From assembly GCF_021462265.1 (NCBI RefSeq), contig NZ_JAJONF010000008.1:186001-250000 (forward strand): a DNA stretch of 64,000 nt. The letters run 5' to 3'. How positions within the stretch are numbered: the first letter of the stretch is position 1; each line of letters opens with the position of its first letter. Shown here piece by piece: positions 33,048-41,299 of this stretch. The translations under genes were made by a program, and so were the position numbers. This DNA comes from Streptomyces shenzhenensis. Lineage in GTDB: Bacteria; Actinomycetota; Actinomycetes; Streptomycetales; Streptomycetaceae. The notes under the pieces are model-generated. The model was not told where the DNA came from. It saw only the letters and a list, made by a program, of their open reading frames with translations, and ran no database searches.

Positions 33048-34346
33048 TCAGGCGCCCGTGGGCCACGAACGAGGCGGCGCCGCGGGGGTCCCGGCGGCCA
33101 CCGGGTCGTGGCGGATACGGTCCGCGCGGAGCCCCAGACCGGTCAGCAGCCGCACGGCGGTGGTGACCAGCCCGGACGGGCCGCTGACGTAGGCCGTGTG
33201 CCCCCTGAGGTCGCCATGCCCGGCCAGCGCCTCGGCGATCGGCGGGTGCGCGGACCCCCCAGGGCCGTCGTCGATCACGGATACCACCCGCAGCCAGGTG
33301 CAGCGGCTCTGCAGCCGGGCCAGGGCCGGCGCGTCGTACAGGTCGTCGGCTGTGCGGGCGCCGAGGAACAGGTGAGCGCGGCGGCCCGACGGGCGCCGGG
33401 CGGCCAGGTCCTCCAACAGGGCCCTGGCGGTGGCCCAGCCGGTGCCGCCGGCCACGACGAGGACGTCGGAAGTGATGTCGGCGTCCAGCGTGGTCGTCCC
33501 CTGCGCGGGTCCCAGGCGCAACGTTTCACCGACGCCGGTCCGTGTCACGAGGGCGTCACTCACCCCGCCGGGGCCGGTACGCCGGATGTGGAATTCCAGT
33601 TCGCCGTCCGGGCCCGGGGCGCCGGCCAGCGAGTACGGGCGCCAGGTATGCGGCAGCAGGGGGGTCTGCAGGGTCGCGTACTGACCCGGGCGGTACGGGT
33701 ACGGTTCGCCGGGGCGGACGCGCAGCACCGCGAGATCCGGGCGGCGCCGCTGGTGGTCGACGACCGTGCCGCTCCAGGACGCCGGTTCGGCCAGCGCCCC
33801 CGCGGCGCCGTCCACCATGGCGGCGGCGGCGAACCGCACCATGCGCACCCACGCCCGCTCCACGTCCACGCCCAGCCGGCCACCCGCACTGCGGTGCAGC
33901 GCCTCGACAAGGGCCTCCTCGAACACCCGGTAGTGCACGGGCAGCACGCCGAGTTTGCGGTGGTCACGGCCGAGCCGCGTGCAGAAGGCGGTCACGTCGT
34001 CGGGGCGGTGCAGGTTCTCGATCAGGTACCAGAGCGCCCGTTCCAGGTGGGTCTGCTGGAACTCCATGGACTGCGGGAACAGCTTCCGCAGATACGGATG
34101 CCGGCCGAACATGGCCTCGTAGAGGTGGGCGATGAGCCGGTCGAACGGCGCGGCCTGAGCCAGGTTCAGGGTGATGACCTGCTGGTCGGCGGCCCCGTCG
34201 TAGGCGCCGGCCGGGCGGGTGTCGTGGCCGGGCGCGGGTGCGAGCGGCGCGGCGGCGCTTCCCGCGCGCGGGGCGGGGGCGAGCAGGCGATCGCGCAGGC
34301 GCATGGCTTCCCGGCGGGCGAGCAGCGCGTGGTAGTCGTCGGTCAT
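33048..34346 (-). CDS. Globin-ferredoxin reductase fusion (flavohaemoprotein-like)
   Basis: A 432-residue fusion of a flavohaemoglobin-type globin (about 50-185) and an FAD/NAD reductase (about 195-425). In the globin the B10 Tyr region LYEAMFGRHPYLRKLFP, the E7 Gln region FQQTHLERALWYLI, and the proximal His in RDHRKLGVLPVHYRVFEEAL are visible. In the reductase RPYSLAGAP binds FAD and VVAGGTGWATARALLEDL binds NAD(P)H. Such proteins usually detoxify nitric oxide as dioxygenases. The 45-residue N-terminal extension is not part of the globin. ATG 34346 overlaps the stop of the preceding small ORF as ATGA. Confidence 0.88.
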   Translation of the reverse strand: MTDDYHALLARREAMRLRDRLLAPAPRAGSAAAPLAPAPGHDTRPAGAYDGAADQQVITLNLAQAAPFDRLIAHLYEAMFGRHPYLRKLFPQSMEFQQTHLERALWYLIENLHRPDDVTAFCTRLGRDHRKLGVLPVHYRVFEEALVEALHRSAGGRLGVDVERAWVRMVRFAAAAMVDGAAGALAEPASWSGTVVDHQRRRPDLAVLRVRPGEPYPYRPGQYATLQTPLLPHTWRPYSLAGAPGPDGELEFHIRRTGPGGVSDALVTRTGVGETLRLGPAQGTTTLDADITSDVLVVAGGTGWATARALLEDLAARRPSGRRAHLFLGARTADDLYDAPALARLQSRCTWLRVVSVIDDGPGGSAHPPIAEALAGHGDLRGHTAYVSGPSGLVTTAVRLLTGLGLRADRIRHDPVAAGTPAAPPRSWPTGA

Positions 34347-34567
34347 GCGTGGACCTTTCTCACGCGGGTGCCGCATGCCCCGCTGTTCGCGCAGCCGCCG
34401 GCCGCGGTCGCGTGCTCCCGGGACTTCGCCCCGCGGGCGCGGTACCAGGCGGTACCGGCCGTCAGCAGCCGGGCCGCCCCCGCCCGGGATCCCCGGGCGA
34501 AGGACAGCACGGCGACACCCGCGGCCAGGAGGCGGATGCCCGCGACGGCGACGGCTCGGCGGAACAT
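34343..34567 (-). CDS. 74-residue hydrophobic small protein coupled to the flavohaemoprotein
   Basis: MFRRAVAVAGIRLLAAGVAV begins a short N-terminal hydrophobic segment; the C-terminal half is Arg/Gly-rich with two Cys (GGCANSGACG). ATG 34567 follows GGAGG with a short spacing, and the stop overlaps the next start codon by ATGA, strong evidence for translational coupling. Its shape loosely resembles DUF2892-type membrane proteins. A membrane or metal-binding role is only a guess. Confidence 0.65.
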   Translation of the reverse strand: MFRRAVAVAGIRLLAAGVAVLSFARGSRAGAARLLTAGTAWYRARGAKSREHATAAGGCANSGACGTRVRKVHA

Positions 34568-34747
34568 CGGTGCCCTCCTGCCGGCTCTCGTGGTGCGTGC
34601 GCCCTGACCGTCACGGATGCCGAACGGCCACGCGCGACGGCATGTCCGCGGTCCCGTCGTCGGCACCCTCGGGAGGAGGCCGGAGACCGCCTCCGCATCT
34701 CATCACCGGGAGGCGGCGCACCGGCAGTGCCGACAGGCCCCCTGTGG

Positions 34748-34765
34748 CAGGGACTTTGGGCCCTG
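34748..34765 (-). promoter_or_regulatory. DevR/OsdR-like box upstream of the globin operon
   Basis: The palindromic CAGGGACTTTGGGCCCTG resembles the dormancy-regulator consensus GGGAC(n)4-5GnCCC bound by DevR/DosR and Streptomyces OsdR. It lies about 180 bases upstream of the small ORF. The interval 34568-34872 has no gene. Confidence 0.45.
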
Positions 34766-34872
34766 GTGGAAACCGGCGCGCCGTGCCGTCGGCCGGCGCC
34801 CGGGCCTGCGGACGGGCGTGCGGCCCCGCTCGCGGGCCGGGCTTCCCGGGCCGTGGCGGGGCCGGCCGGGGG

Positions 34873-36504
34873 TCAGCCCATGTGCGGGTACGCGTAGTCG
34901 GTCGGCGGGACCAGGGTCTCCTTGATCGCGCGGGTCAGGGTCCAGCGCAGCAGGTTCTGCGGGGCGCCGGCCTTGTCGTTGGTGCCGGAGGCGCGGCCGC
35001 CGCCGAAGGGCTGCTGGCCGACGACGGCGCCGGTCGACTTGTCGTTGATGTAGAAGTTGCCGGCCGCGTAGCGCAGCTTCTCCATCGTGTACGCCGCCGC
35101 CGCGCGGTCGTTGGAGATGACCGAACCGGTCAGCGCATAGTCGGACACCGACTCCATCTGCGTCAGCATCTCGTCGTACTTGTCGTCCTCGTAGACGTGT
35201 ACGGCGAGGAACGGGCCGAAGTACTCGGTGCGGAAGACCTCGTTCTCCGGGTCGCTGCAGACGACGACCGTCGGGCGGACGAAGTAGCCCACCGAGTCGT
35301 CGTAGGAGCCGCCCGCGACGATCTCGCAGGACGGGTCGGTCTTCGCGCGGTCGATCGCGGCCTTGTTCTTGGCGAAGGCACGCTCGTCGATCACGGCGCC
35401 GATGAAGTTCGACAGGTCGGTGACGTCACCCATGGTCAGGTAGTCGACCTCGGCGGTGAACTCCTCGCGGAAGCCGTTGTTCCAGATGGACGCGGGGAGG
35501 TACGCGCGGGAGGTCGCCGAGCACTTCTGGCCCTGGTACTCGAAGGCACCGCGGGTGAGGGCCGTCTTGAGGACGGCCCGGTCGGCGCTCGGGTGGGCGA
35601 CGAGGAAGTCCTTGCCGCCGGTCTCGCCGACCAGACGCGGGTACGAGCGGTACTTCTCGATGTTCTCGCCGACCGTCTTCCACAGGTACTGGAAGGTCTT
35701 GGTGGAGCCGGTGAAGTGGATACCGGCCAGGTCCCGGTGGACCAGCGCGACCTTCGACACCTCGATGCCGTCGCCGGTGACGAGGTTGATGACGCCCTTG
35801 GGCAGTCCCGCCTCCTCCAGCAGCCGCATGAGCAGGACGGCCGCGTGGGTCTGGGTCGGGGACGGCTTCCAGACCACGACGTTGCCCATGAGGGCGGGAG
35901 CCGTCGGCAGGTTGCCTGCGATCGCGGTGAAGTTGAACGGCGTGATCGCGTAGACGAAGCCCTCCAGCGGGCGGTGGTCGAGGCGGTTCCAGACGCCCGG
36001 GGAGTTGGCCGGGGGCTGCTCGGCGAGGATCTGACGGGCGTAGTGGACGTTGAACCGCCAGAAGTCGATCAGCTCGCAGGGCGCGTCGATCTCGGCCTGC
36101 TGGGCGGTCTTGGACTGGCCGAGCATGGTGGCGGCCGCGATGGTCTCGCGCCAGGGGCCGGCGAGCAGTTCGGCGGCGCGCAGGATGATCGCGGCGCGGT
36201 CGTCGAAGGACATCGCGCGCCAGGCGGGCGCGGCGGCGAGGGCCGCGTCGATCGCGTCCTGGGCGTCCTGCCGGGTGGCGTGCCGGCCAGTGCCGATGAC
36301 GGCCTTGTGGTTGTGCGGCTGGACGACCTGGAAGGGCTCGCCGCCGCCGAGGCGCTTCTCACCGCCGATGGTCATCGGCAGCTCGATCGGGTTCTCGGCG
36401 AGCTCCTTGAGCTTCGCCTCCAGGCGGGTGCGCTCGGCGGAGCCGGGGGCGTAGCCGTGCACCGGCTCGTTGACGGGGGTGGGGACCTGGGTCACAGCGT
36501 CCAT
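34873..36504 (-). CDS. rocA: 1-pyrroline-5-carboxylate dehydrogenase
   Basis: A 543-residue aldehyde dehydrogenase-fold enzyme oxidising glutamate semialdehyde (from P5C) to glutamate with NAD. The sequence shows ITPFNFTAIAGNLP, the general-base Glu in VGETGGKDFLVAHP, and the nucleophile Cys in FEYQGQKCSATSR. The length and the PLEGFVYAITPFNF segment match P5C dehydrogenase, not generic ALDH. ATG 36504 follows GGAAGAGG. It is the second enzyme of proline catabolism; putA lies 385 bases upstream on the same strand. The two activities are separate proteins here, unlike PutA fusions in Proteobacteria. Confidence 0.95.
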   Translation of the reverse strand: MDAVTQVPTPVNEPVHGYAPGSAERTRLEAKLKELAENPIELPMTIGGEKRLGGGEPFQVVQPHNHKAVIGTGRHATRQDAQDAIDAALAAAPAWRAMSFDDRAAIILRAAELLAGPWRETIAAATMLGQSKTAQQAEIDAPCELIDFWRFNVHYARQILAEQPPANSPGVWNRLDHRPLEGFVYAITPFNFTAIAGNLPTAPALMGNVVVWKPSPTQTHAAVLLMRLLEEAGLPKGVINLVTGDGIEVSKVALVHRDLAGIHFTGSTKTFQYLWKTVGENIEKYRSYPRLVGETGGKDFLVAHPSADRAVLKTALTRGAFEYQGQKCSATSRAYLPASIWNNGFREEFTAEVDYLTMGDVTDLSNFIGAVIDERAFAKNKAAIDRAKTDPSCEIVAGGSYDDSVGYFVRPTVVVCSDPENEVFRTEYFGPFLAVHVYEDDKYDEMLTQMESVSDYALTGSVISNDRAAAAYTMEKLRYAAGNFYINDKSTGAVVGQQPFGGGRASGTNDKAGAPQNLLRWTLTRAIKETLVPPTDYAYPHMG

Positions 36505-36756
36505 GGGTTACCTCTTCCGAGTGATTCCCTGGCTTCAGCCCGAGGGAGCTGAAGCAGTTGCGTATGGTGAGCAGCGGTCAGGGCTTGACCGTCACGGACT
36601 CGCTGTGGCGAGCCATGAGAAGCCCCTTCGGGGGCGGAGTCACGGGATCCGTAACTCCTTTCCACGGATCTGGGTCCGGCTCAGCCGGCCGCAGGGCTGC
36701 GGCTGTTGGCCTCCGAAACTCCTCGGAGACCGACAGCCGTGGCTCATCCAGCGCGA

Positions 36757-36825
36757 TCACCCCTTGCTGATCATCGAGCGGACGAAGAAGCGCAGGTTGG
36801 CAGGCTTCTCCGCGAGCCTGCGCAT
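36757..36825 (-). pseudogene. Duplicated 3' end of putA
   Basis: An in-frame remnant encoding MRRLAEKPANLRFFVRSMISKG and a stop, paralogous to the last 23 residues of the intact putA (LRFFLRSMITHG). It shares 43 identical bases with the gene (36784-36826 with 36917-36959) and then diverges. It has no start or promoter of its own. It lies in the 385-base putA-rocA gap, which otherwise shows only short hairpins. Confidence 0.8.
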
Positions 36826-36889
36826 GCTGTGCCCTCCCGGGGGGCAACCCCCGGACCCCTGGCCGGGGCCACGGCACAGGTCGGTCGCA

Positions 36890-37870
36890 TCAGCCATGAG
36901 TGATCATGCTCCGCAGGAAGAAGCGCAGGTTGGCAGGCTTCTCCGCGAGCCTGCGCATGAAGTAGCCGTACCAGTCGGTGCCGTAGGCGGTGTAGACGCG
37001 CATCCGGTGGCCCTCGGCGGCCAGGCGCAGGTGCTCGTCGCCGCGGATGCCGTACAGCATCTGGAACTCGTACTCGTCGGGCTTGCGGCCGGCGCGCCGG
37101 GCGAGTTCCTGGGCGACGGAGATGAGGCGCGGGTCGTGGGAGCCGACCATCGGGTACCCCGCGCCCTCCATCAGGGTCTTCAGGATCCGCACGTACGCCT
37201 TGTCGATCTCGTGCTTCTGCTGGTAGGCGACCTCGGCGGGCTCCTTGTAGGCGCCCTTGACCAGCCGGACCCGGCTGCCCGCGGCGGCGAGACGCCGGGC
37301 GTCGGCCTCGGTGCGGAAGAGGTAGGCCTGGATGACGCAGCCGGTCTGCGGGAAGTCCTTCCGCAGTTCCTCGTGGATGGCGAACATCGAGTCGAGGGTG
37401 GTGTGGTCCTCGGCGTCGAGGGTGACGGTCGTACCGATGGCGGCGGCGGCCTCGACGACCGGGCGGACGTTGGCGAGGGCCAGTTCGTGGCCTTCGTCGA
37501 ATGTAGGGGCGGGCCCGGAGGGCCCTTCGAACAGGGCGGTGGTGGGCGACGGGAGGGCCTGCCCGAACATGGACAGCTTGACCGACATCTCGACCCGCTC
37601 GCCGAGGTCCAGCTCGCGCAGCCGGTCGATCAGCGCGAGATAGGCGTCCCGGGCGGCGGCGGCCTGCTCGGGGGTCGTGATGTCCTCACCCACGACGTCC
37701 ATCGTCAGCTCCAGGCCGCGGCCCGTGAGCTCCTCGATGATCGGGACGATGTCGGCGACCGACTCCCCGGGGATGAAGCGGTCGACGACCTGCTTCGTCA
37801 CCGGGGCCGCCGAGATCAGACGTCGCATCCGGTCGCTGCGCGAAGCGGCGAGAATCACGGGACCCAGCAC
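36890..37870 (-). CDS. putA: Proline dehydrogenase
   Basis: A 326-residue monofunctional flavin-dependent enzyme oxidising proline to P5C. The PRODH beta-alpha barrel runs through most of the protein, with EMSVKLSMFGQ, LDAEDHTTLDSMF, the FAD-site segment RLVKGAYKEPAEVAYQ, and YEFQMLYGIRGDEHLRL before the typical RVYTAYGTDWYGYFMRRLAE end. GTG 37870 is chosen because GGAGG precedes it by 6 bases; upstream residues are unlike the family. Divergent from a PucR-family regulator gene, with a CACGG-n7-CCGTG inverted repeat at 37927-37943 between them. Confidence 0.95.
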   Translation of the reverse strand: MLGPVILAASRSDRMRRLISAAPVTKQVVDRFIPGESVADIVPIIEELTGRGLELTMDVVGEDITTPEQAAAARDAYLALIDRLRELDLGERVEMSVKLSMFGQALPSPTTALFEGPSGPAPTFDEGHELALANVRPVVEAAAAIGTTVTLDAEDHTTLDSMFAIHEELRKDFPQTGCVIQAYLFRTEADARRLAAAGSRVRLVKGAYKEPAEVAYQQKHEIDKAYVRILKTLMEGAGYPMVGSHDPRLISVAQELARRAGRKPDEYEFQMLYGIRGDEHLRLAAEGHRMRVYTAYGTDWYGYFMRRLAEKPANLRFFLRSMITHG

Positions 37871-37926
37871 GGGGCACCTCCACAGCACATGCCAGACAGG
37901 CCGCGATCCGACGGTTGTGGACACGG

Positions 37927-37943
37927 CACGGGGAACCACCGTG
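37927..37943. promoter_or_regulatory. Inverted repeat in the putA/pucR-like intergenic region
   Basis: CACGG (37927-37931) and CCGTG (37939-37943) around a 7-base spacer, 57 bases upstream of putA GTG. It is a candidate operator for the divergent regulator. Confidence 0.4.
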
Positions 37944-38053
37944 AAAGTTAAGGATCCCTCCCGATCGTGGGCCATCGACAGCTGTCACGCATCCGTGCCG
38001 CGGATCTCAGACAGATGTATGAAGGCGGCCGTGAATTGCGGGAGAATGCCCGG

Positions 38054-39307
38054 GTGACGTCGGAATTCAAGGGTGACTACCAGGAGCTGGTCGACGAGAT
38101 CTCGGAGCTGCTGGGCGTCCCGGCGACCCTGGAGAACCGCGACTTCGAGCTGATCGCCTTCGGCGCGTACGACAGTGAGGGCGACCTCGATCCGTCGGCG
38201 CTGGACCCGGTCCGCACCCGCTCGATCCTGACCCGGCGCTCCACGGCGGCGGTCCGCACCTGGTTCGAGGGCTTCGGCATCACCCGGGCGGCCGCACCGG
38301 TCCGGATCCCGCCGACCCCGGAGGCCGGGGTGTACCGGGGGCGGATCTGTCTGCCGGTACGCCATCGGGGCGTCGTCCTCGGCTACGTCTGGCTGCTCGA
38401 CTCCGAGCCGGGCCCGACGGACGCCCAGCTGGCCGCCGCCATGGGGGTGGCCGGGCGGATCGGGGCGCTGCTCGCGGACGAGGCGCAGGCGGGGGCGGGG
38501 CTGGGCCGGGAGCTGCGGGCGGTGCTGGTCGCGGAGGGCGGCTGGCAGCGGGAGATGGCGGTGGCCGAACTCCGTACCGCCCTCGGGGCCCGCGCGGACG
38601 GACCGCACACCCTGCTCTGTGCCGCCCCCTGGCCGGCCGCCGCCCCGGACGACGCCCCCTCCCCGCGCACGGTCCCGCACGCCACCGCGCTGTGCGTCCT
38701 GCCCTGGGGAGCCGCCGGCCACAGCCTCGCCGTGCTGGTCCGGCTGCGCAGCACGGACACGGCCACCCCCGCCCTGACGGCCGCCGCCCGGCTGCTCAAG
38801 GAGGCGGAGGAGGCCCGGTCGGCGGCCGCCCGGGGGGCCGGGGGGCGGCCGGCGGCGGGGGCCGCGGGATCCGCGGGACCGGTGCCTGCGGTGCAGGACT
38901 GCGCCGTGGGCGTGGGCGAGGCCCGGACCGGCCTGGCGGAGCTGGGCGCGGTCTGGCAGGAGGCGTCGGCGGCCGCCCGGGCCGCGCTGGCGGAGCCGCG
39001 GTTCGGGCCGGTCGCGCGGTGGGCGGACATCGGCCCGTACCGCCTGCTGACCGCGCTGCCGCCACAGGCGTCCCACGACCGGGCCGTGGCCCCGCTGCTC
39101 ACCCCGGCCCACCACGAACTGGCCCGTACCGCCGAGGTCTACCTCGACCACGCGGGCCAGGCGGGCCGCACGGCCACCGCGCTCGGCGTCCACCGGCAGA
39201 CCCTGTACTACCGCCTCTCGCGCGTCGAACAGCTCACCGGCCTCGACCTGGACGACGGCGAGGACCGGCTGCTGCTGCACATGGCACTGAAGAGGGCGCG
39301 GCTGTAA
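38054..39307 (+). CDS. PucR-family transcriptional regulator
   Basis: A 417-residue regulator with an N-terminal sensory part and a C-terminal PucR-type HTH ([41 protein letters not shown]). The middle carries a low-complexity Ala/Gly stretch ([17 protein letters not shown]). Divergently placed next to putA, it probably activates proline catabolism when proline is available, as PutR-like regulators do in actinobacteria; this is inference from position. GTG 38054 has GGGAG 9 bases upstream; longer frames starting at 38015 or 37967 are possible. Confidence 0.82.
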   Translation: MTSEFKGDYQELVDEISELLGVPATLENRDFELIAFGAYDSEGDLDPSALDPVRTRSILTRRSTAAVRTWFEGFGITRAAAPVRIPPTPEAGVYRGRICLPVRHRGVVLGYVWLLDSEPGPTDAQLAAAMGVAGRIGALLADEAQAGAGLGRELRAVLVAEGGWQREMAVAELRTALGARADGPHTLLCAAPWPAAAPDDAPSPRTVPHATALCVLPWGAAGHSLAVLVRLRSTDTATPALTAAARLLKEAEEARSAAARGAGGRPAAGAAGSAGPVPAVQDCAVGVGEARTGLAELGAVWQEASAAARAALAEPRFGPVARWADIGPYRLLTALPPQASHDRAVAPLLTPAHHELARTAEVYLDHAGQAGRTATALGVHRQTLYYRLSRVEQLTGLDLDDGEDRLLLHMALKRARL

Positions 39308-39348
39308 CCCACCCCCTCCGTCCGAGGCCCTGCTGCGGGCGGGACGGG

Positions 39349-39606
39349 TCACTTGCGAGTGGCGGCCTCGACGGTCTGGCGCAGGCCCTCAGTGAGCGCC
39401 TTGCCGTCGGGTGCGGTCGTCGGGTCGAAGGTCCACTGGGAGATCAGGTCCGACATCAGGGCCATGCAGCAGCGGCCGAGAGTGCTGGCGGCCTCGTCGG
39501 AGACGGCCTCCTCCGGTGCGTCCATCAGCAGCGAGACCAGCCCACGGCTGCCCTCGCGCTTCGCATGGGACAAATCGCCGCCCGCCGCGTCCTTGGAGCC
39601 GCATTG
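39349..39606 (-). pseudogene. Truncated TetR-like regulator, C-terminal part
   Basis: An in-frame stretch from the transposon edge to TGA 39349-39351 encodes GSKDAAGDLSHAKREGSRGL and then a helical segment ending in LTEGLRQTVEAATRK, which reads like the last part of a TetR ligand-binding domain. The N-terminal HTH is missing. The 5' side stops abruptly at the right end of the TnpB element, so insertion or deletion at that point truncated the gene. No matching N-terminal half was found beyond the transposon. Confidence 0.6.
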
Positions 39607-39760
39607 ACATCCTCCCCCTTATTAAAAGACGGGGATTCCAACCCAGGCGGGTTGAGGTTCACGGGCGCTCGAACGGCCGGTGGCCGTTGTCACCCCTCCG
39701 GCACCGGCTGTTCGCCGGGGGCGGGGGATCCCGCCCTGTCCTGCCGCGACATTGATGCTT
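39607..39760 (-). ncRNA. Predicted omega-RNA / right-end structure of the TnpB element
   Basis: The end of tnpB and its flank form hairpins typical of IS200/IS605 right ends: AACCC-n4-GGGTT (39640-39653) and a C/G-rich stem around the TTATTAAAAGAC loop (39611-39635). The tnpB stop (39622-39624) lies inside the last hairpin. In characterised TnpB systems the transcript of this region is the guide RNA, with the guide read from flanking DNA. The exact ends are not determinable here. Confidence 0.4.
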
Positions 39761-40911
39761 GCGTTCTCATCCGCGTTGCAGGTGAAGCCGCAGGACACGC
39801 AGACGAAGTCGGCTTGGCTCTTGCGCGACTTCTTCTCGATCCATCCGCAGGCACTGCACCGCAGACTCGTGTAAGGCGCGGGAACATCCTCGACCCGGCC
39901 CGGAGCCTTCTGCTCCGTGCGCCGACGCAGCAGACCCCAGCCCTGAGCGAGGATGCCCCGGTTCAGCCCGGCCTTCTGCCGGACATTCCTGCCGGGCTGC
40001 TCGACGGTTCCCTTCGCCGAGCGGGTCATGTTCTTGATGTTCAACTTCTCGAAACGCACCAGGCCGTACGACCTGGCAAGCATGGTGCTGGTCTTCTCGC
40101 ACCAGTCCTTGCGCCGATTCGCCTCGCGCGCCTTCAACCGGGCGACCTTCGCGTGCCCGGCGGCCTTGGCCTCACTGCCCTTGGGGGCGTGGGCGGCACG
40201 CCGCTGGTGTTTGCGGATCTGTGCCCGCTCTCTGACCGTGAGCTGGGGGCAGTTGAGTTTGCGGCCGTCGGACAGAGCGGCGGTGATGGTCACGCCCCGG
40301 TCGATGCCGATGACCTCACCCGTGGCCAGCACGTCGATGGGTTCAGGGACGACGGCGAACGCGATATGCCACTGTCCGTTACGGAAGGTGACCCGGAACG
40401 TCTTCGCGGCGGGCAGTTCGGCACGAGTGAGACGGAAACGCACCCAGCTGCAGCCGGGTACCTTCACCTGCGCCCACCGCCGGTTCAGCCTCTGCACGAC
40501 CACGGAGCGGGCCATCACCTGCTTACCAGTCTTCGGGTTCAGCCTCGCCCTGCCGTCCGGCTCGAACTCGGGCACGCGGTCAGTACCGATGACGCGGAAG
40601 CCCTCGTGCACGTGCTTGCTGCGCCAGGTCGGCTCGCCAAATCCGGAGGTGAAGCGGGCGTTCCTGGCCTTTGCGAAGTCCTTCAGGGCCTGCTGTTGCA
40701 CGTCCGCGTTCCCGGCTGCCAGCCACTCGTTCTCACACCGGGCTTCGGTCAGCTGGCGGCACTGCTCCGCAAAACCGGGCGCGGACCCGCGGCCCGGCCT
40801 CCAATACGCATGCTGCTCCACCGCCAAGTTCCACACGTACCGGGCGTGCGCGCAGTGCAGCAGCATCTGCTCCACCTGCACGGGCGTCGGGTACATCCGG
40901 AAACGCGACAT
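39622..40911 (-). mobile_element. tnpB: TnpB (IS200/IS605-type OrfB), RNA-guided nuclease family
   Basis: A 429-residue TnpB. The N-terminal helical domain begins MSRFRMYPTPVQVEQMLLHC. The split RuvC nuclease keeps all three acidic residues: Asp204 in IGIDRGVTI, Glu288 in VRFEKLNIKNM and Asp381 in CNADENASIN. A zinc ribbon CSACGW ... CVSCGFTC sits between the last two. So the protein looks intact, and active TnpB proteins are guide-RNA-directed DNA nucleases that favour transposon retention. No TnpA transposase gene is adjacent, so the element depends on others to move. The left end was not located; 40912-41240 shows no clear gene. Confidence 0.9.
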
Positions 40912-41244
40912 GCCACGAAACTAGCCACCACGTTCCCCACCCGTGCACGCCTTCGATCAACATCACCCGGGAGAGTGACCCCCACGCCCCGCCGTCCAGG
41001 CCCCCCGACCGCACGGCCTTCGACTCACCGCCACCACTGACCGTACGAGGTCGCCCGCAGGTCCACGGATGGAGACGAGGAATCGTAGGCGAGGTTGGTC
41101 CGTCGCAGGCGCTTCACCACGATGGGCACGAGATGCCTGCGGCGGGGCCTGGGAGACGCTGGGCGGCGACTTGGCCGGGCCGAACCGGTTCCGGACGGCA
41201 GCGGGGGGGGCGTGAGCCTGCGCAAGGACAGGTAGGTGGACAGC

Positions 41245-41287
41245 AGAACGCCGGTCGGCTGAGGAGCTCTCACCCGACCGGCGTTCT
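41245..41287 (-). terminator. Terminator of serA
   Basis: A perfect 14-bp stem (41245-41258 with 41274-41287), 13 bases past the serA stop, one of the strongest in the window. Confidence 0.75.
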
Positions 41288-41299
41288 TGATGCGTTGCG

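Noticed and set aside
34349-34666. Longer version of the small protein upstream of the globin
   Set aside because: Upstream residues are unlike a protein N-terminus, and the strong ribosome site serves ATG 34567.
40912-41240. Search for the missing N-terminal half of the TetR-like gene beyond TnpB
   Set aside because: No TetR HTH is seen in either strand there, so simple insertion of the element into an intact gene is not supported.
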